From the NCBI RefSeq assembly GCF_023638035.1, contig NZ_JAKRVX010000003.1, positions 248,001-312,000 on the forward strand: a stretch of 64,000 nt of DNA. Direction: 5' to 3'. The position numbers and the translations under genes are program-made. The notes under the pieces are model-generated. The model saw nothing but the letters and a program-made list of their open reading frames with translations, searched no databases and was not told the origin of the DNA. The DNA is from Natronocalculus amylovorans (lineage in GTDB: Archaea; Halobacteriota; Halobacteria; Halobacteriales; Haloferacaceae). Numbering within the stretch: position 1 is the stretch's first letter; each line of letters opens with the position of its first letter. Of this stretch, positions 53,443-63,952 are shown one piece after another.

Positions 53443-53898
53443 CTACGTCGATCTGGCTTTACCAGCCTGTTCTTTTGCCTGCTTCAGTGCAGTTTCCGCA
53501 TTTTCGACCGCAGCGGCGTGTTTTGCAGGATATGCCTCAACTTTTGCTCGAAGGGTGATGCCATTGCCGATCTCGATGCTGTTTTTGAACGCTTGTTGTT
53601 TGTCTAGTCGAAGGAAGAACGAGCAGTTATCATCAATTCGTTCATCAAGCTCTCCGATAATTGTGTCAATATCGTCGAGCTCGCTCAATCGCTCAAGCAC
53701 ATATCGCATATCATCGGCCAACTCAACGCGAGCCGAAAGGATGATGATTCGATCGCCGTGATGTCCCTTGTTTTCGACGCGATCGAGTTCAAACTCGTCC
53801 GGAAGCAGGTTTCTGATTGCGTCTTCAACCCGTTTTTCATCCTCAGTCGCATAACAAAACGTCCGCAGATCGATGTAATGAAACGGAACACTCGCCAT
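53443..53898 (-). CDS. RNA-binding protein, DUF54/exosome-associated
   Basis: 151 residues. Features of the archaeal PF01877 family: VPFHYIDLRTFCYATEDEKR, NKGHHGDRIIILSARV and CSFFLRLDKQQAF. It is believed to bind RNA with the archaeal exosome. The C-terminal 30 residues are Ala/Lys/Glu-rich. The gene is alone, convergent with the peroxiredoxin-like gene. Confidence 0.87.
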   Translation of the reverse strand: MASVPFHYIDLRTFCYATEDEKRVEDAIRNLLPDEFELDRVENKGHHGDRIIILSARVELADDMRYVLERLSELDDIDTIIGELDERIDDNCSFFLRLDKQQAFKNSIEIGNGITLRAKVEAYPAKHAAAVENAETALKQAKEQAGKARST

Positions 53899-53954
53899 TA
53901 GTTGATCTCTACGCGGGCGCAGTGAAAAAGGGCGTGGCTTAGGATAACCGGTGT

Positions 53955-54155
53955 TTACTCTTCGTCAGTTTCGCTGTCGTCTGCTGCTGAGAGGGCATCA
54001 GCAGGAACGCCTGCTTCCTGTCCTTCATCGAAACTAACGGTGTAGGTTGCTTCACCGAACATGTTTTCGATGACCTGCGTGACTGTCCCTGTCTCTCCAT
54101 CAAACTCGCTGTGTTTGTCTGCCAGGACAACTTTGTCGTCTTTCTCAAAGCTCAT
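53955..54155 (-). CDS. Small KOW-like protein (DUF1918-like)
   Basis: 66 residues. The body is a small beta-barrel: FEKDDKVVLADKHSEFDG, ETGTVTQVI and TYTVSFDEGQEAGVPADAL, with an acidic tail. The pattern of a KOW or SH3-like domain fits DUF1918. Function not known. The 147 bases up to the NUDIX gene at 54303 hold no gene. Confidence 0.7.
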   Translation of the reverse strand: MSFEKDDKVVLADKHSEFDGETGTVTQVIENMFGEATYTVSFDEGQEAGVPADALSAADDSETDEE

Positions 54156-54302
54156 AGTCTATATTCTGTTGAGATGCCTATAAGGTCGGTGATTCACCGT
54201 GCAGTATGGTCGAAGGATTATTGACTTGTGCGCGAGTAATAATTGGCATGATTATTTCGTTGCGTTGCCTTCCAACCACGCCATCATCTTCAGTTCCAAT
54301 AT

Positions 54303-54884
54303 ATGACGGCGGTTGATGAACTCTGGTTTCTCGCTGATCGTGCCGCCCAACAAGCTGAACAAACCTACCATACCCTCAGTAGTCGATACGACTCTTTTAT
54401 ACTCGCAGAGCGAACCGATCGTGTCTCTCGTCCGCGGTTTCGAACACTCGCTGACCGAATTGTCAACTGTGGCGCGCCTTACGGTGCACATACGATCGTT
54501 TATAACCGGATAGATGGTGGTTCTGTGTTGCTTGTGTACCACGATGGTGTTAATAAGTGGGTGCTTCCCGGTGGCGAGATCGACGGTGGGGAAACATACC
54601 GAGAAGCCGCAGTTCGTGAACTACACGAAGAAGCAGGGATTGACGCAACATATGAAGGTCTCACCATGCTCACTCGTGTCACAATAACAACGCGATCGTA
54701 TCAAACATGGGGCGTATTACCCGTCTTTGCTGCACAAACCGAGTGCGTTGAAACAACGGTCTCAGATCCCGATAATGAAATCACTGCTGCAAAGTGGTTC
54801 AGTTTCAGTTCGTTGCCCGAGGAGACACGCGATCGGTCGGCACTCAAAGAGTGGTGGGACGGACAGAAAGAAACCGCAGAGTGA
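54303..54884 (+). CDS. NUDIX hydrolase
   Basis: 193 residues. The NUDIX box is complete: GGEIDGGETY followed by REAAVRELHEEAGI. An N-terminal helical segment (residues 1-60) precedes it, and a C-terminal helix ends the protein. It hydrolyses nucleoside diphosphates linked to another group; the substrate is not defined. It ends two bases from the convergent squalene/phytoene synthase gene. Confidence 0.9.
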   Translation: MTAVDELWFLADRAAQQAEQTYHTLSSRYDSFILAERTDRVSRPRFRTLADRIVNCGAPYGAHTIVYNRIDGGSVLLVYHDGVNKWVLPGGEIDGGETYREAAVRELHEEAGIDATYEGLTMLTRVTITTRSYQTWGVLPVFAAQTECVETTVSDPDNEITAAKWFSFSSLPEETRDRSALKEWWDGQKETAE

Positions 54885-54886
54885 GC

Positions 54887-55972
54887 TTACCGCGTCTGTG
54901 CGTTTGAGATTGCACGGTGGAACGGCTGATCAGCGATCTGCCGTCGAAATTCGACGATCGAATCTTTTCCGGTTGTACTCATGGCTGCGACAACAGCATA
55001 TACTTCTTCGCGAGACACTTTGACACCCGTTTCGGTGAGTGCATCTTCCGGCCGAGCAGTAAGCTCACGAAGTGTTCCAACTGCAAGGAGGAATGGGACA
55101 CCCCATGCAGCCATCGTGTTTCCGTGTTTCAACGGCATTGCAGTCAGGTACTTTTCGGCGTCATCAAGGAATGAATGAGCGTGGTCTGCAGTTCGGTTCA
55201 CCACTGCAGCGGCCGCGTCTCGGTTCGATGGATCAACGACACTGTCTTGATCAATTCCTTCATCAGCAAGCCACTCTGCAGGCAAGTAGACATTGTTCTC
55301 TTCTGTGTAATCGTCATACACGTCTTTCGAGATGTTCACCAACTGCAAGAGCAATCCAAACTCTTCTGCGGTCTCATACAGTGTTTGGCGCTTCTCGGAT
55401 GCAAGGTCGCCTCGCGTAAGGAGATTTGTGATCAGATTCCCAACGGTTCCGGCTGCATAGTAGCAGTACTCTTCGAGTTCATCACGTGTGTTGATTCGGA
55501 GGCCACCGTTGTCCGCGTGGCGTTCGACAAACATCGCCATCCCACTGACAAGTTCAGAAACAGGCGGGACGATCGCTTCTTGAACGTCGGCTGGAAGGCT
55601 TTCAAATGCGGAGAGGACTCGTGGTGCAGCCGCGACAACCTCCCAATCAGCCGATCGCTCAGCAACTGGTGGCAGCCATGGATCGATCGCAACAAGGAAT
55701 GCATCAATCTCGGTCTCTGAATCCGGATCGATCGCCTCGTTGTAGATCTCTAAGGCCTCAGCCTGTTCTTTTGGTGGGATGTGACCTGCATCCTCGACAG
55801 TATCAGCAATTCGACAAAGGAGATAGCCCAGACAGATGTGCGTTGACATTGGCTCTTCGAGCACGTCAACAGTCAGCGCAAACGTCCGTGAAACGTCCTG
55901 AACGGCGTCGTGACACCATCGCAGGTCGTCTTCGACGTCAGTCCCGGGTGGGCGAGATTCGTGTCCGCTCAT
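54887..55972 (-). CDS. Squalene/phytoene synthase family protein
   Basis: 361 residues. The two aspartate-rich motifs are seen: LLCRIADTVEDA near residue 55 and LLQLVNISKDVYDDYTEEN near residue 210. The start VSRTFALTVDVLE and the helical pattern favour squalene synthase over phytoene synthase. It joins two farnesyl diphosphates head to head; squalene is a membrane lipid of haloarchaea. A TATA-like box (TTTTTAGG) lies about 30 bases upstream. Confidence 0.85.
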   Translation of the reverse strand: MSGHESRPPGTDVEDDLRWCHDAVQDVSRTFALTVDVLEEPMSTHICLGYLLCRIADTVEDAGHIPPKEQAEALEIYNEAIDPDSETEIDAFLVAIDPWLPPVAERSADWEVVAAAPRVLSAFESLPADVQEAIVPPVSELVSGMAMFVERHADNGGLRINTRDELEEYCYYAAGTVGNLITNLLTRGDLASEKRQTLYETAEEFGLLLQLVNISKDVYDDYTEENNVYLPAEWLADEGIDQDSVVDPSNRDAAAAVVNRTADHAHSFLDDAEKYLTAMPLKHGNTMAAWGVPFLLAVGTLRELTARPEDALTETGVKVSREEVYAVVAAMSTTGKDSIVEFRRQIADQPFHRAISNAQTR

Positions 55973-55999
55973 TCAAGTACTCTACTGTATGTAAGCAGG

Positions 56000-56008
56000 C
56001 CTAAAAAG
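56000..56008 (-). promoter_or_regulatory. TATA-like box of the squalene synthase gene
   Basis: Read on the minus strand, CTTTTTAGG lies about 30 bases before the ATG at 55972. Confidence 0.45.
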
Positions 56009-56097
56009 TCTCTTGGGCAAGAGATGGATTTCTGCCAGTAGTCTAGGATGAAAAACCGTGTGGAAACGCCTAAGGTAGCACACCGAAAACGTGGGAT

Positions 56098-57240
56098 ATG
56101 GATTTTAGCCTCTCCGCTGAACAACGCCAAATTCGGGATATGGTTTCGGAGTTTGTTGATGAAGAGATCAAACCTCGTGCTGAGGAGATCGATAAAACCG
56201 ACGAGTTTCCTGCAGACCTTGTTGCTGAGATGGGCAAGCTTGGACTTATGGGAATGCCGTTTCCGGAGGAGTATGGTGGTGCTGGACTGGATTACCACAG
56301 CTATGCGATCGGTCTTGCTGAAATCTCGCGCGGCTCAGGTGGGCTCGGAACGGTAGTCGCAGCACATACAAGTCTCGCTGGAAACATGCTGTATGCATTT
56401 GGCGATGACGAGCAAAAAGAACAGTACCTTACACCACTAAATGAGGGAACGGATATCGGTGCATTCGCACTTTCGGAAGCCAGTGCAGGAAGCGATGTTC
56501 CGGCTATGGAGACGACTGCTGAGAAAGATGGGGGCGAATACATACTCAACGGCGGAAAGCTCTGGATCTCAAACGGATCCGTGGCAGAGACGGTAACTGT
56601 CTTTGCAAAGACCGATCCGGATGCCGGAAATAAGGGGATCTCTTCGTTTATTGTCCGTCCCGAAGAGGATGATGGCTTCATTGTCGAAGGAACCGAACAC
56701 AAACTGGGTGATAAGGGCTGTCCGACTGCAGAGCTACGATTTGATGAGCTGCGAATCCCTGCCGATCGGCTCCTTGGAGACGAAGGTGACGGCTTCGTCC
56801 ACGCACTAAAAACGCTGAACGGTGGTCGCATTACGATCGCAGCCCGATCGGTCGGCATTGCGCAAGCAGCACTGGATGACGCAGTGAACTATAGCCAAGA
56901 GCGAGAGCAGTTCGATGGCCCAATTAGCCAGTTCCAAGCGATCCAGCACAAGCTTGCAGACATGGATACCAAACTACAGTGCGCACGCCTGCTTATGCAC
57001 CAGGCAGCCGATAAAAAGATTCGCGGTGAGAAGTTCATCAAGGAGGCAGCGCAGGCAAAACTGTATGCGAGTGAGATTTCCCGTGAGGTTGCAAACGAAG
57101 CGATTCAGATCCACGGTGGCTACGGCTACACAACGGATTTCGCAGTCGAGCGATACTACCGGGATGCGAAGCTCAACGAAATTTACGAAGGGACCAGTGA
57201 GATTCTTCGGAATACGATCGCCGCACAGCTGTTAGACTGA
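56098..57240 (+). CDS. Acyl-CoA dehydrogenase
   Basis: 380 residues, full length. Motifs: FALSEASAGSDVPAMET, YILNGGKLWISNG, and the C-terminal IQIHGGYGYTTDFAVERYYRD with IYEGTSEILRNTIA carrying the catalytic glutamate. It dehydrogenates an acyl-CoA with electrons to ETF. It resembles short-chain enzymes more than the first paralogue at 47754 does. It converges with the AI-2E family gene with 4 bases between them. Confidence 0.93.
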   Translation: MDFSLSAEQRQIRDMVSEFVDEEIKPRAEEIDKTDEFPADLVAEMGKLGLMGMPFPEEYGGAGLDYHSYAIGLAEISRGSGGLGTVVAAHTSLAGNMLYAFGDDEQKEQYLTPLNEGTDIGAFALSEASAGSDVPAMETTAEKDGGEYILNGGKLWISNGSVAETVTVFAKTDPDAGNKGISSFIVRPEEDDGFIVEGTEHKLGDKGCPTAELRFDELRIPADRLLGDEGDGFVHALKTLNGGRITIAARSVGIAQAALDDAVNYSQEREQFDGPISQFQAIQHKLADMDTKLQCARLLMHQAADKKIRGEKFIKEAAQAKLYASEISREVANEAIQIHGGYGYTTDFAVERYYRDAKLNEIYEGTSEILRNTIAAQLLD

Positions 57241-57244
57241 ACGA

Positions 57245-58336
57245 TTAGGATGCCTGTCGCGGTTGGGGTGGCCGATTGACGTTATCTGTTATTTCTCCGT
57301 CTTGACCGGTGTACGGGCTGTATGCCTCGGCAAATACCTCGGTGAATGCTTTTGTGACGCCGACAACAAGCGGTCCCAAAAAGATGCCAATAAATCCAAA
57401 CAGAAACACACCGCCAAAAATGCCGAGGAGAAACAGTCCGGGATTCATCTGTGCGGTTCGAGCCCCGATCATACCGCGTAACAAATTATCTGAGAGGCTG
57501 ATCACAATCAGCCCAAACAACCCCAAAAACAGTGCTGAAAGAAACTGTCCACCCGCAAGCAGATAGAGCGTTGCAGGAATCCAGATCGCAGATGCCCCAA
57601 TGACAGGCAAAATTGCAAAGAACACGGCAATGACGGTCCAGAATACGATACTAGAGAATCCGCTAATCGCCAAGGCAATTCCTGTGAGCACGCCCTGAAT
57701 CACCGACACAAGCACGCTCCCAACAATAATCGCCCACAAGAGGCGGTCTACCCGATCGTGTAACTCCATGCGCAGCGGTTCCGGTAATGGCGTAACCGAG
57801 TGAATCCACGCAACAAACCGATCGCCATCTTTCAAAAAATAATACAACAACAGACCAAAGACGGCGATTCCAACAAGGAACTCAGTTACACCACCAAGCA
57901 ACGAGACTACATTTGTCACGTACCCCGCAATGCCACCTGGTTCACCAGTCAGGAACTCGATGAGGAAGCCTTCGCCCCGACCGATCCATCCGGGTGTATC
58001 AACCGGTCTCCCGAGCAGATTCTCAACCCGCTGATCAATAAGAAACAAATCAATCTCACCCTCTTCAATGCGAGTGCCAATCTCTATGGCTTCAAGAATC
58101 GCAATTCTGAGGATCAACACAACGGGAATGACGAATAGCAGGGTTGTTGCAACTACTAACAGCGCAGCGGAAATACCTGCACTCAGCCGATCGGTGAGCC
58201 GATGTTGAAGCGGCAAGAGGAGATAGGCGACAAGTGCAGCACCCACAATTGGTGTCACAAATGGAAGGAACAAAAGTGCAGTCAGCAATCCGAGTATCGC
58301 CAAGACAGACAGCGCAAAGCCGTTTGTAAGCTCCAT
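57245..58336 (-). CDS. AI-2E family (PerM-like) membrane permease
   Basis: 363 residues with about seven hydrophobic segments; a polar domain of about 70 residues lies between segments near residues 85-150. Conserved family features are LFLPFVTPIVGAALVAYLLL at the start, LLYYFLKDGDRF, and the C-terminal IFLGPLVVGVTKAFTEVFAE. Members export small solutes or ions. The polar tail ends in Pro/Arg residues. No partner gene is adjacent. Confidence 0.88.
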   Translation of the reverse strand: MELTNGFALSVLAILGLLTALLFLPFVTPIVGAALVAYLLLPLQHRLTDRLSAGISAALLVVATTLLFVIPVVLILRIAILEAIEIGTRIEEGEIDLFLIDQRVENLLGRPVDTPGWIGRGEGFLIEFLTGEPGGIAGYVTNVVSLLGGVTEFLVGIAVFGLLLYYFLKDGDRFVAWIHSVTPLPEPLRMELHDRVDRLLWAIIVGSVLVSVIQGVLTGIALAISGFSSIVFWTVIAVFFAILPVIGASAIWIPATLYLLAGGQFLSALFLGLFGLIVISLSDNLLRGMIGARTAQMNPGLFLLGIFGGVFLFGFIGIFLGPLVVGVTKAFTEVFAEAYSPYTGQDGEITDNVNRPPQPRQAS

Positions 58337-58385
58337 GACCGAACACGGTCAGAGATACGGTTAGTAGCTGTTACCAGATACGTGA

Positions 58386-59360
58386 CTACTCGTGACCGGA
58401 AACACGAACCGATTCATACGGTTCTTCAAGATATTCGATATCGCTACTAGTCAGGTTGATTGACAGCGCTTCAACGGCATCTTCGAGATGTTCGATCGAC
58501 GTTGTCCCAACGATTGGTGCAGTGACAACGTCTTTTGAAAGGACCCATGCAAGCGCAATCTGGGCCATCTTCACGCCTTTCTCTTCAGCGAGCTCTACAA
58601 CGCGGGCGTTAATCTCTTTGCCACCGCCCTCGCGGTATGGATGTCTGTACAGATGCTCTTCAGTCTCCCCACGTGTTGTCGAGTCGATCTGGTCATCCGG
58701 ACGGGTCAGATAGCCGCGAGCAAGCGGTGACCACGGGATCACACCAACGTCTTCTTTTTTACAGAGTGGCAGCATCTCTCGTTCCTCCTCCCGATAGACA
58801 AGATTGTAGTGGTTCTGCATCGTCACAAACCGATCGAGACCGAGTGAGTCACTCGTATACAACATATCCGAGAACTGATGTGCCCACATGGATGATGCAC
58901 CAACGTATCTGGTTTTTCCACGTCGAACTGCATCGTCAAGCGCTCGTAGTGTCGTTTTCGGTGGTGTGTCGTAATCGTAGCGGTGGATCTGGAGGAGATC
59001 GAGCGTATCCATCCCTAATCGATCGAGACTGGCATCTAACTCCTGTTCGATCGCCTTTCGGGAGAGTCCGCCCGAGTTTGGGTCGTTCTCGTCCATCTGG
59101 AAGTAGACTTTACTGGCGACAACTGCCTCATCGCGGCGGCCTTCTAGCGCCTTCCCGAGTACTCGCTCGGACTCTCCGTTTGAGTACATATTAGCCGTAT
59201 CAAAGAAATTGATTCCAAGATCGATCGCCCGATCAACCAACTCAATCCCCTCTTTTTCATCAAGGACCCACCCACGCCAGTCGCTTGAGCCAAAACTCAT
59301 ACAGCCTAAACAGATTTTCGAGACTTCCATACCAGTCGTGCCAAGCGTCGTGTACTCCAT
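58386..59360 (-). CDS. Aldo/keto reductase
   Basis: 324 residues. The catalytic tetrad is visible: Asp and Tyr in FFDTANMYSNGESE, Lys in VVASKVYF, His in LLQIHRYDYD. The NADPH-binding C-terminal part is QIALAWVLSKDVVTAPIVGT. It reduces aldehydes or ketones with NADPH; substrate unknown. Divergent from the photolyase gene with 88 bases between the starts. Confidence 0.92.
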   Translation of the reverse strand: MEYTTLGTTGMEVSKICLGCMSFGSSDWRGWVLDEKEGIELVDRAIDLGINFFDTANMYSNGESERVLGKALEGRRDEAVVASKVYFQMDENDPNSGGLSRKAIEQELDASLDRLGMDTLDLLQIHRYDYDTPPKTTLRALDDAVRRGKTRYVGASSMWAHQFSDMLYTSDSLGLDRFVTMQNHYNLVYREEEREMLPLCKKEDVGVIPWSPLARGYLTRPDDQIDSTTRGETEEHLYRHPYREGGGKEINARVVELAEEKGVKMAQIALAWVLSKDVVTAPIVGTTSIEHLEDAVEALSINLTSSDIEYLEEPYESVRVSGHE

Positions 59361-59419
59361 GTGGGATACTCACACGCAACCGACAAAAAGCCGATCGAAG
59401 CGGCTAGGTGGGCGAGGCA

Positions 59420-59425
59420 ATTTAG
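59420..59425 (+). promoter_or_regulatory. TATA-like box of the photolyase gene
   Basis: ATTTAG lies 29 bases before the ATG at 59449, which supports that start over the longer open frame. Confidence 0.4.
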
Positions 59426-59448
59426 CCAACAGCGCACCAACTATCAGT

Positions 59449-60966
59449 ATGACTGTGTGGGTACTCGGTGACCAGTTGACAGCGGATGTAGGGCCAATTC
59501 AGCACACAGACCATGTGCTGATGATCGAAGCGCACGGGTTCGCCGATCGGCTCCGTTATCACCCACAAAAACTGTTGCTCTTATTTAGTTCGATGCGTCA
59601 CTTCCGCGATTCGCTTCGCGCAGATGGATACGAGGTCACATACATTACTGCTGAGACGTTTGGTGAGGGAGTACAAACGTATTTTACGGCAAACCCTGGC
59701 GACAGGCTGGTGTTGATGGAGCCGCCGAGTCACGGTGCTGGCGATCGACTACAGCACCTTGTCGAAAACTGCGGCGGGACACTGACTCGCGTTGAAAACG
59801 AACTCTTTGTGACCACACACGCGATGTTTGATTCGTGGGCCGGTGAGCACGAGGAGGGTCGGACATACAGACAGGAGAACTGGTATCGCCACGTTCGCCG
59901 AGAAACAGGTATTCTAATGGAAGACGGAGAGCCGATCGGCGGCGAGTGGAACTACGATGACAAAAACCGTGAGACGCCACCCAAAGAGTGGTCTCCCCCA
60001 CCAGTTCCAACATTTTCCCATGACGATATTACCCGATCAGTCCATGCGTTTGTCAGCGATCGCTATCCTGACAGTTGGGGACGGGTACCGTCAGTTGAGG
60101 AGCCGCTGCAGTGGCCAGTAACCCGCGAACAAGCGGTCTCGTTGCTCGATCACGTGATCGACGATCGGCTCGAAGCGTTTGGGCCATATCAGGACGCGAT
60201 GTTAACTGATGAGTGGGCGTTGTCGCATTCACTGCTTTCCGCTGCGCTAAACATTGGCCTTCTTACCGCACAGGAGGTTGTCGATCGCGCAGCGGCAGCC
60301 TATCAGACGGGAACCGCACCAATACATAGCGTTGAGGGATTCATTCGTCAGATCATCGGCTGGCGTGAGTTCATGCGGCATGTTTATCGGCGATCGATGC
60401 CGGAACTCGCACAGGCAAACCAGCTTTCCCAGACAGAACCGCTGCCGCCGCTCTATTGGGGCGGTGAGACGGAGATGCAGTGTCTTTCAGAAGCAGTGAA
60501 CCATGTGTACGATCGAGGCTATGCCCACCATATTGAGCGATTGATGGTCCTCTCGAACTTTGCCCTTATGTATGGCGTTACCCCACAAGCGTTGAACGAG
60601 TGGTTCCATCTGGGCTTTGTTGATGCTTATCATTGGGTGACGACACCGAACGTGATTGGAATGGGTTCATTTGGGAGCGACGTGCTCTCCTCGAAGCCGT
60701 ATGCCTCGTCGGGAAACTACATCAACAAAATGAGTGACCACTGCAAATCGTGTCCGTACGCGATCTCAAAAACAACCGGCGAAAACGCCTGTCCGTTCAA
60801 TGCACTCTACTGGGACTTCCTCAAAACAAATGAAGAGACGCTTCGTGGAACTGGTCGGATGGGGCTAATGTACGCTCACGTTGATAAGAAAGACGATACT
60901 GAGTGGGCGGCAATTCGATCGCGCGTGGATGAAATTCGATCGCTCGCCCAGGAGGGAGAGCTATAG
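59449..60966 (+). CDS. Iron-sulfur photolyase / cryptochrome (FeS-BCP class)
   Basis: 505 residues from ATG at 59449; the frame is open to 59209 but that part is antisense to the aldo/keto reductase gene. It starts VWVLGDQLTADVG, the mark of the deoxyribodipyrimidine-photolyase-related group. FAD-binding region: SVEGFIRQIIGWREFMRHVY and the following tryptophans. Four Fe-S cysteines are seen (CLSEAVNH, then DHCKSCPYAIS and NACPFNALY). It repairs UV damage, probably (6-4) photoproducts, with light; useful in bright brines. It is cut off from other repair genes. Confidence 0.9.
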   Translation: MTVWVLGDQLTADVGPIQHTDHVLMIEAHGFADRLRYHPQKLLLLFSSMRHFRDSLRADGYEVTYITAETFGEGVQTYFTANPGDRLVLMEPPSHGAGDRLQHLVENCGGTLTRVENELFVTTHAMFDSWAGEHEEGRTYRQENWYRHVRRETGILMEDGEPIGGEWNYDDKNRETPPKEWSPPPVPTFSHDDITRSVHAFVSDRYPDSWGRVPSVEEPLQWPVTREQAVSLLDHVIDDRLEAFGPYQDAMLTDEWALSHSLLSAALNIGLLTAQEVVDRAAAAYQTGTAPIHSVEGFIRQIIGWREFMRHVYRRSMPELAQANQLSQTEPLPPLYWGGETEMQCLSEAVNHVYDRGYAHHIERLMVLSNFALMYGVTPQALNEWFHLGFVDAYHWVTTPNVIGMGSFGSDVLSSKPYASSGNYINKMSDHCKSCPYAISKTTGENACPFNALYWDFLKTNEETLRGTGRMGLMYAHVDKKDDTEWAAIRSRVDEIRSLAQEGEL

Positions 60967-61087
60967 CTACCGCTGATAGCGTTATAAAAACCACGAACGA
61001 AAAGACAGCGATCGCTCGTGGCGTGTGGACGGTCACAGCAAAACTGAAACCGCAATTATAACTGATACTGCGTAGCTACGTGTGTAG

Positions 61088-61282
61088 CTACAGCCGTTCG
61101 AGGTTTTTTGCGCGAGGGCCTTTGTCGGCCTGTTCGACGTCAAATTCAACCTCTTGGCCTTCTTCGAGGTCAGGGCCACCGATATCTTCCATGTGGAAGA
61201 AAACGTCCTCGTCGAGGTCGTCGCTTTCGATGAAACCGTAACCGCCTGTATCGTTAAAGAAGGCTACCTTCCCTTTCGGCAT
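61088..61282 (-). CDS. Cold-shock domain protein
   Basis: 64 residues, a single cold-shock domain: MPKGKVAFFNDTGGYGFIES with RNP1 GYGFIES, and RNP2 DVFFHMEDI. It binds single-stranded nucleic acid as an RNA chaperone. A leader of about 20 bases contains GAGGTG, a Shine-Dalgarno candidate 4 bases before the ATG. Confidence 0.95.
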   Translation of the reverse strand: MPKGKVAFFNDTGGYGFIESDDLDEDVFFHMEDIGGPDLEEGQEVEFDVEQADKGPRAKNLERL

Positions 61283-61307
61283 GACACCTCAATGGAGGGT
61301 TAGAAAA

Positions 61308-61315
61308 CATAAAAA
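61308..61315 (-). promoter_or_regulatory. TATA-like box of the cold-shock gene
   Basis: Read on the minus strand, TTTTTATG lies about 30 bases before the ATG at 61282. Confidence 0.5.
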
Positions 61316-61334
61316 CGTTTGGACGAAAGGCGAT

Positions 61335-63914
61335 TTATCTATTTTTGTAGAACAGTCTCAACGGGAGGAAGTGATAATCCGTATGTGGATCCCACCGCCG
61401 GAATGCGAGACTGTTTGTCATCACAGAGACGCTTGATCCTGCCATTGCGAGTCCTGCAAGTGCAGGGTTGAGCATCCCAAGCGAGGCGATCGGAATAAGC
61501 GTCGTATTGTATGCGAACGCCCAAAACAGGTTCTGTCTGACTTTGGTGATCGTGGCCTCCGAAATACGAATCACCTTCAAGACATCCGCTGGGTCGTCCC
61601 GCATGAGGGTGACATCCGCGGCTTCGATCGCAACGTCGGTTCCCGAACCGATCGCAACGCCGATGTGAGCAGTCGTGAGTGCAGGCGCATCATTGACTCC
61701 ATCACCAACCATCATCACTCGATCGCCTGTCGATTGTAACTCGTCTACGGCATCGGCTTTATCCGCTGGAAGGACGCCCGCACGAACGTTGTCCGGGTCA
61801 ATGCCGACATCCGCTGCGACCGCACGCGCAGTTCGTTCATTATCTCCAGTCAGCATATAGACCGAAAGGCCACGTTTCTGTATGGCTTCGATCGTTGTTT
61901 TTGCGCTTTCTCTGACCGTATCTGCTGCGGCAACAACGCCGACGAGGCTCCCTTCGACTGCGACTAACATCGCTGTTTTCCCCTCATTCTCCAAGCGGAC
62001 CAACTCCTCTTCAGCGGGCTGAGGATCGACTCCGTTGTCCCGCATGAGCTTTCGGTTGCCGACTAATGTCTTACCAAACTCAGTCTGTGCACTAATTCCA
62101 TGCCCAGGAATGTTTTCAAACTGTGTTGGCTCCGCAAGCGCAAGATTCCGATCGGTTGCGCCGGCGACGATCGACTGTGCTAGTGGGTGTTCCGACCCAC
62201 GTTCCGCACTGGCTGCGGCAGCGAGGACGAACGCTTCTGCATCACGGTCTGGTTTTTCAATAGCGATTCCCGCACCGTCAGTACGAACGGGGTCTTCGAG
62301 CGACACCACATCTGTGAGTGCCAACTCGCCGTGTGTCAGCGTCCCTGTTTTATCGAAGACGATTGCATCAATCTCTTTTGCGCGTTCGAGAATGTCAGCC
62401 CCTTTGAACAGGACGCCGTTTGTTGCAGCGATCGTCGAACCAACCATCGTTGCTGCAGGCGTTGCCAGCCCGAGTGCACATGGACATGCAATAAGGATCG
62501 ACGACGCAAGCACAACCATCGAGAACTCAAGCAGTGGGACGCCGCCCGCAACTGGGCCGCCGCTTACAGGAGTTAGTGGGAGCAGTCCAACGACTGATGA
62601 CAGCTGTGCTGGGAATAGATACCACAGCACCGCCCACGTGAATGCGTTTATAATGACCAGTGGAACAAAGTAGGCACTCACTTTGTCAACAAGGCGTTGG
62701 ATATCCGGCTGTCGGGATTGCGCCTCTTTAACGCGTTTGACGATCTGCTGGATTGCCGTCTCTGCACCAACCTTCGTCGCTTCAATAGTGAGCACTCCGT
62801 TCTCGTTGATCGTCGATCCGATAACCTCATCACCAACCGATTTCTCTACGGGGACGCTTTCGCCCGTTAACATCGACTCATCAACTGCGCTCTCACCGGA
62901 AACAACGACGCTGTCAGTTGGAATCCGTTCGCCAGGTCTAACTTTCAGTCGATCGCCAACCTGTATCGAATCAACCGCAATTGTCTCTTCTGTCCCGTCT
63001 TCATGGACGAGCGTTGCATCATCTGCTTTCAGCTCAAGCAGTGCGCGAAGGGCATCGCTGGCTTGCGCTTTCGATCGCGCTTCAAGCCAGTTGCCAAGCG
63101 TAATAAACCAGAGGATGAACGCAACGGCCTCGAAGTAGAGTCCTTCGCCAGTGATGGCACCTCCAAGCACACCGACACTGTAGAGATAGCCAACACTGGT
63201 TCCCATTGCAACAAGCGTATCCATGTTGGCTTGTCGATTGTGGACTGCCGCGCGGTAGGCACCAACAAGGAACTCCTTTCCAAGCGTTGCCATCAATGCA
63301 GTGGCAAGAACGAACTCAATAATGCCAAGCTCGATTCCTGCGATCGTCTCCGGGAGTGAGACGAGCCCAAACATCGACGCCATGATTGGAAGGAATGGCA
63401 GGGTAAGGATGCCACCGATAATCACGAGCCGCCACTGCTTTTTCATCTCACGCTTGGCAACCGACTCGCGCTCAGTCTTGGGGTCGCCGTCTTCGGTTGG
63501 GCGGATCGGCTCATAGCCTGCCTGTTCGATCGCGTCAAACACCGCATCGAGTTCGATGTCCACCGGGTTGTATTCGACAGTCGCTTCATCTGCTGCGAAG
63601 TTAACCGACGCTTCAATAACTCCCGGCACTGCCTCGATCGCGCGTTTGTTCGCTGCAGAACAGTTTGCACAGGACATACCGCCAATCTCGATCGTTTTTC
63701 GCTCTCGGAGTGGCTCATAGCCTGCGTTTTCGATCGTTTCATAGATTGTTTTAAGCGAAACAGTATCCGGGTCGTATGTCACCGACCCGTCGTCTGTTGC
63801 GAAGTTTGCACTCGCGGACTCAACGCCAGGAAGATCATGTAAGGCATCTTGGACAGTTCCGGTACATGTTGCACAGGACATGCCGGAGATTTCAAGATGG
63901 GATGTGTGGCTCAT
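61335..63914 (-). CDS. copA: Copper-translocating P-type ATPase
   Basis: 859 residues. Two N-terminal heavy-metal domains with GMSCATC (residues about 11-17) and GMSCANC (about 78-84), then eight membrane spans. Motifs: TGE loop in MLTGESVPV, the copper channel CPC in [16 protein letters not shown], phosphorylation site [12 protein letters not shown], the HP motif GSEHPLAQS, and [11 protein letters not shown]. The CPC type and CXXC domains indicate Cu+ export. No copper chaperone gene lies within the window. The start follows an inverted repeat that may be an operator. Confidence 0.95.
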   Translation of the reverse strand: MSHTSHLEISGMSCATCTGTVQDALHDLPGVESASANFATDDGSVTYDPDTVSLKTIYETIENAGYEPLRERKTIEIGGMSCANCSAANKRAIEAVPGVIEASVNFAADEATVEYNPVDIELDAVFDAIEQAGYEPIRPTEDGDPKTERESVAKREMKKQWRLVIIGGILTLPFLPIMASMFGLVSLPETIAGIELGIIEFVLATALMATLGKEFLVGAYRAAVHNRQANMDTLVAMGTSVGYLYSVGVLGGAITGEGLYFEAVAFILWFITLGNWLEARSKAQASDALRALLELKADDATLVHEDGTEETIAVDSIQVGDRLKVRPGERIPTDSVVVSGESAVDESMLTGESVPVEKSVGDEVIGSTINENGVLTIEATKVGAETAIQQIVKRVKEAQSRQPDIQRLVDKVSAYFVPLVIINAFTWAVLWYLFPAQLSSVVGLLPLTPVSGGPVAGGVPLLEFSMVVLASSILIACPCALGLATPAATMVGSTIAATNGVLFKGADILERAKEIDAIVFDKTGTLTHGELALTDVVSLEDPVRTDGAGIAIEKPDRDAEAFVLAAAASAERGSEHPLAQSIVAGATDRNLALAEPTQFENIPGHGISAQTEFGKTLVGNRKLMRDNGVDPQPAEEELVRLENEGKTAMLVAVEGSLVGVVAAADTVRESAKTTIEAIQKRGLSVYMLTGDNERTARAVAADVGIDPDNVRAGVLPADKADAVDELQSTGDRVMMVGDGVNDAPALTTAHIGVAIGSGTDVAIEAADVTLMRDDPADVLKVIRISEATITKVRQNLFWAFAYNTTLIPIASLGMLNPALAGLAMAGSSVSVMTNSLAFRRWDPHTDYHFLPLRLFYKNR

Positions 63915-63952
63915 ACTAGTCTATACGGGCTCCACTTTCAACCGATTTTTCA

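Noticed and set aside
59209-59448. Longer N-terminus for the photolyase
   Set aside because: The first 80 codons lie antisense to the aldo/keto reductase gene and the family start VWVLGDQL begins at 59449, with a TATA-like box before it.
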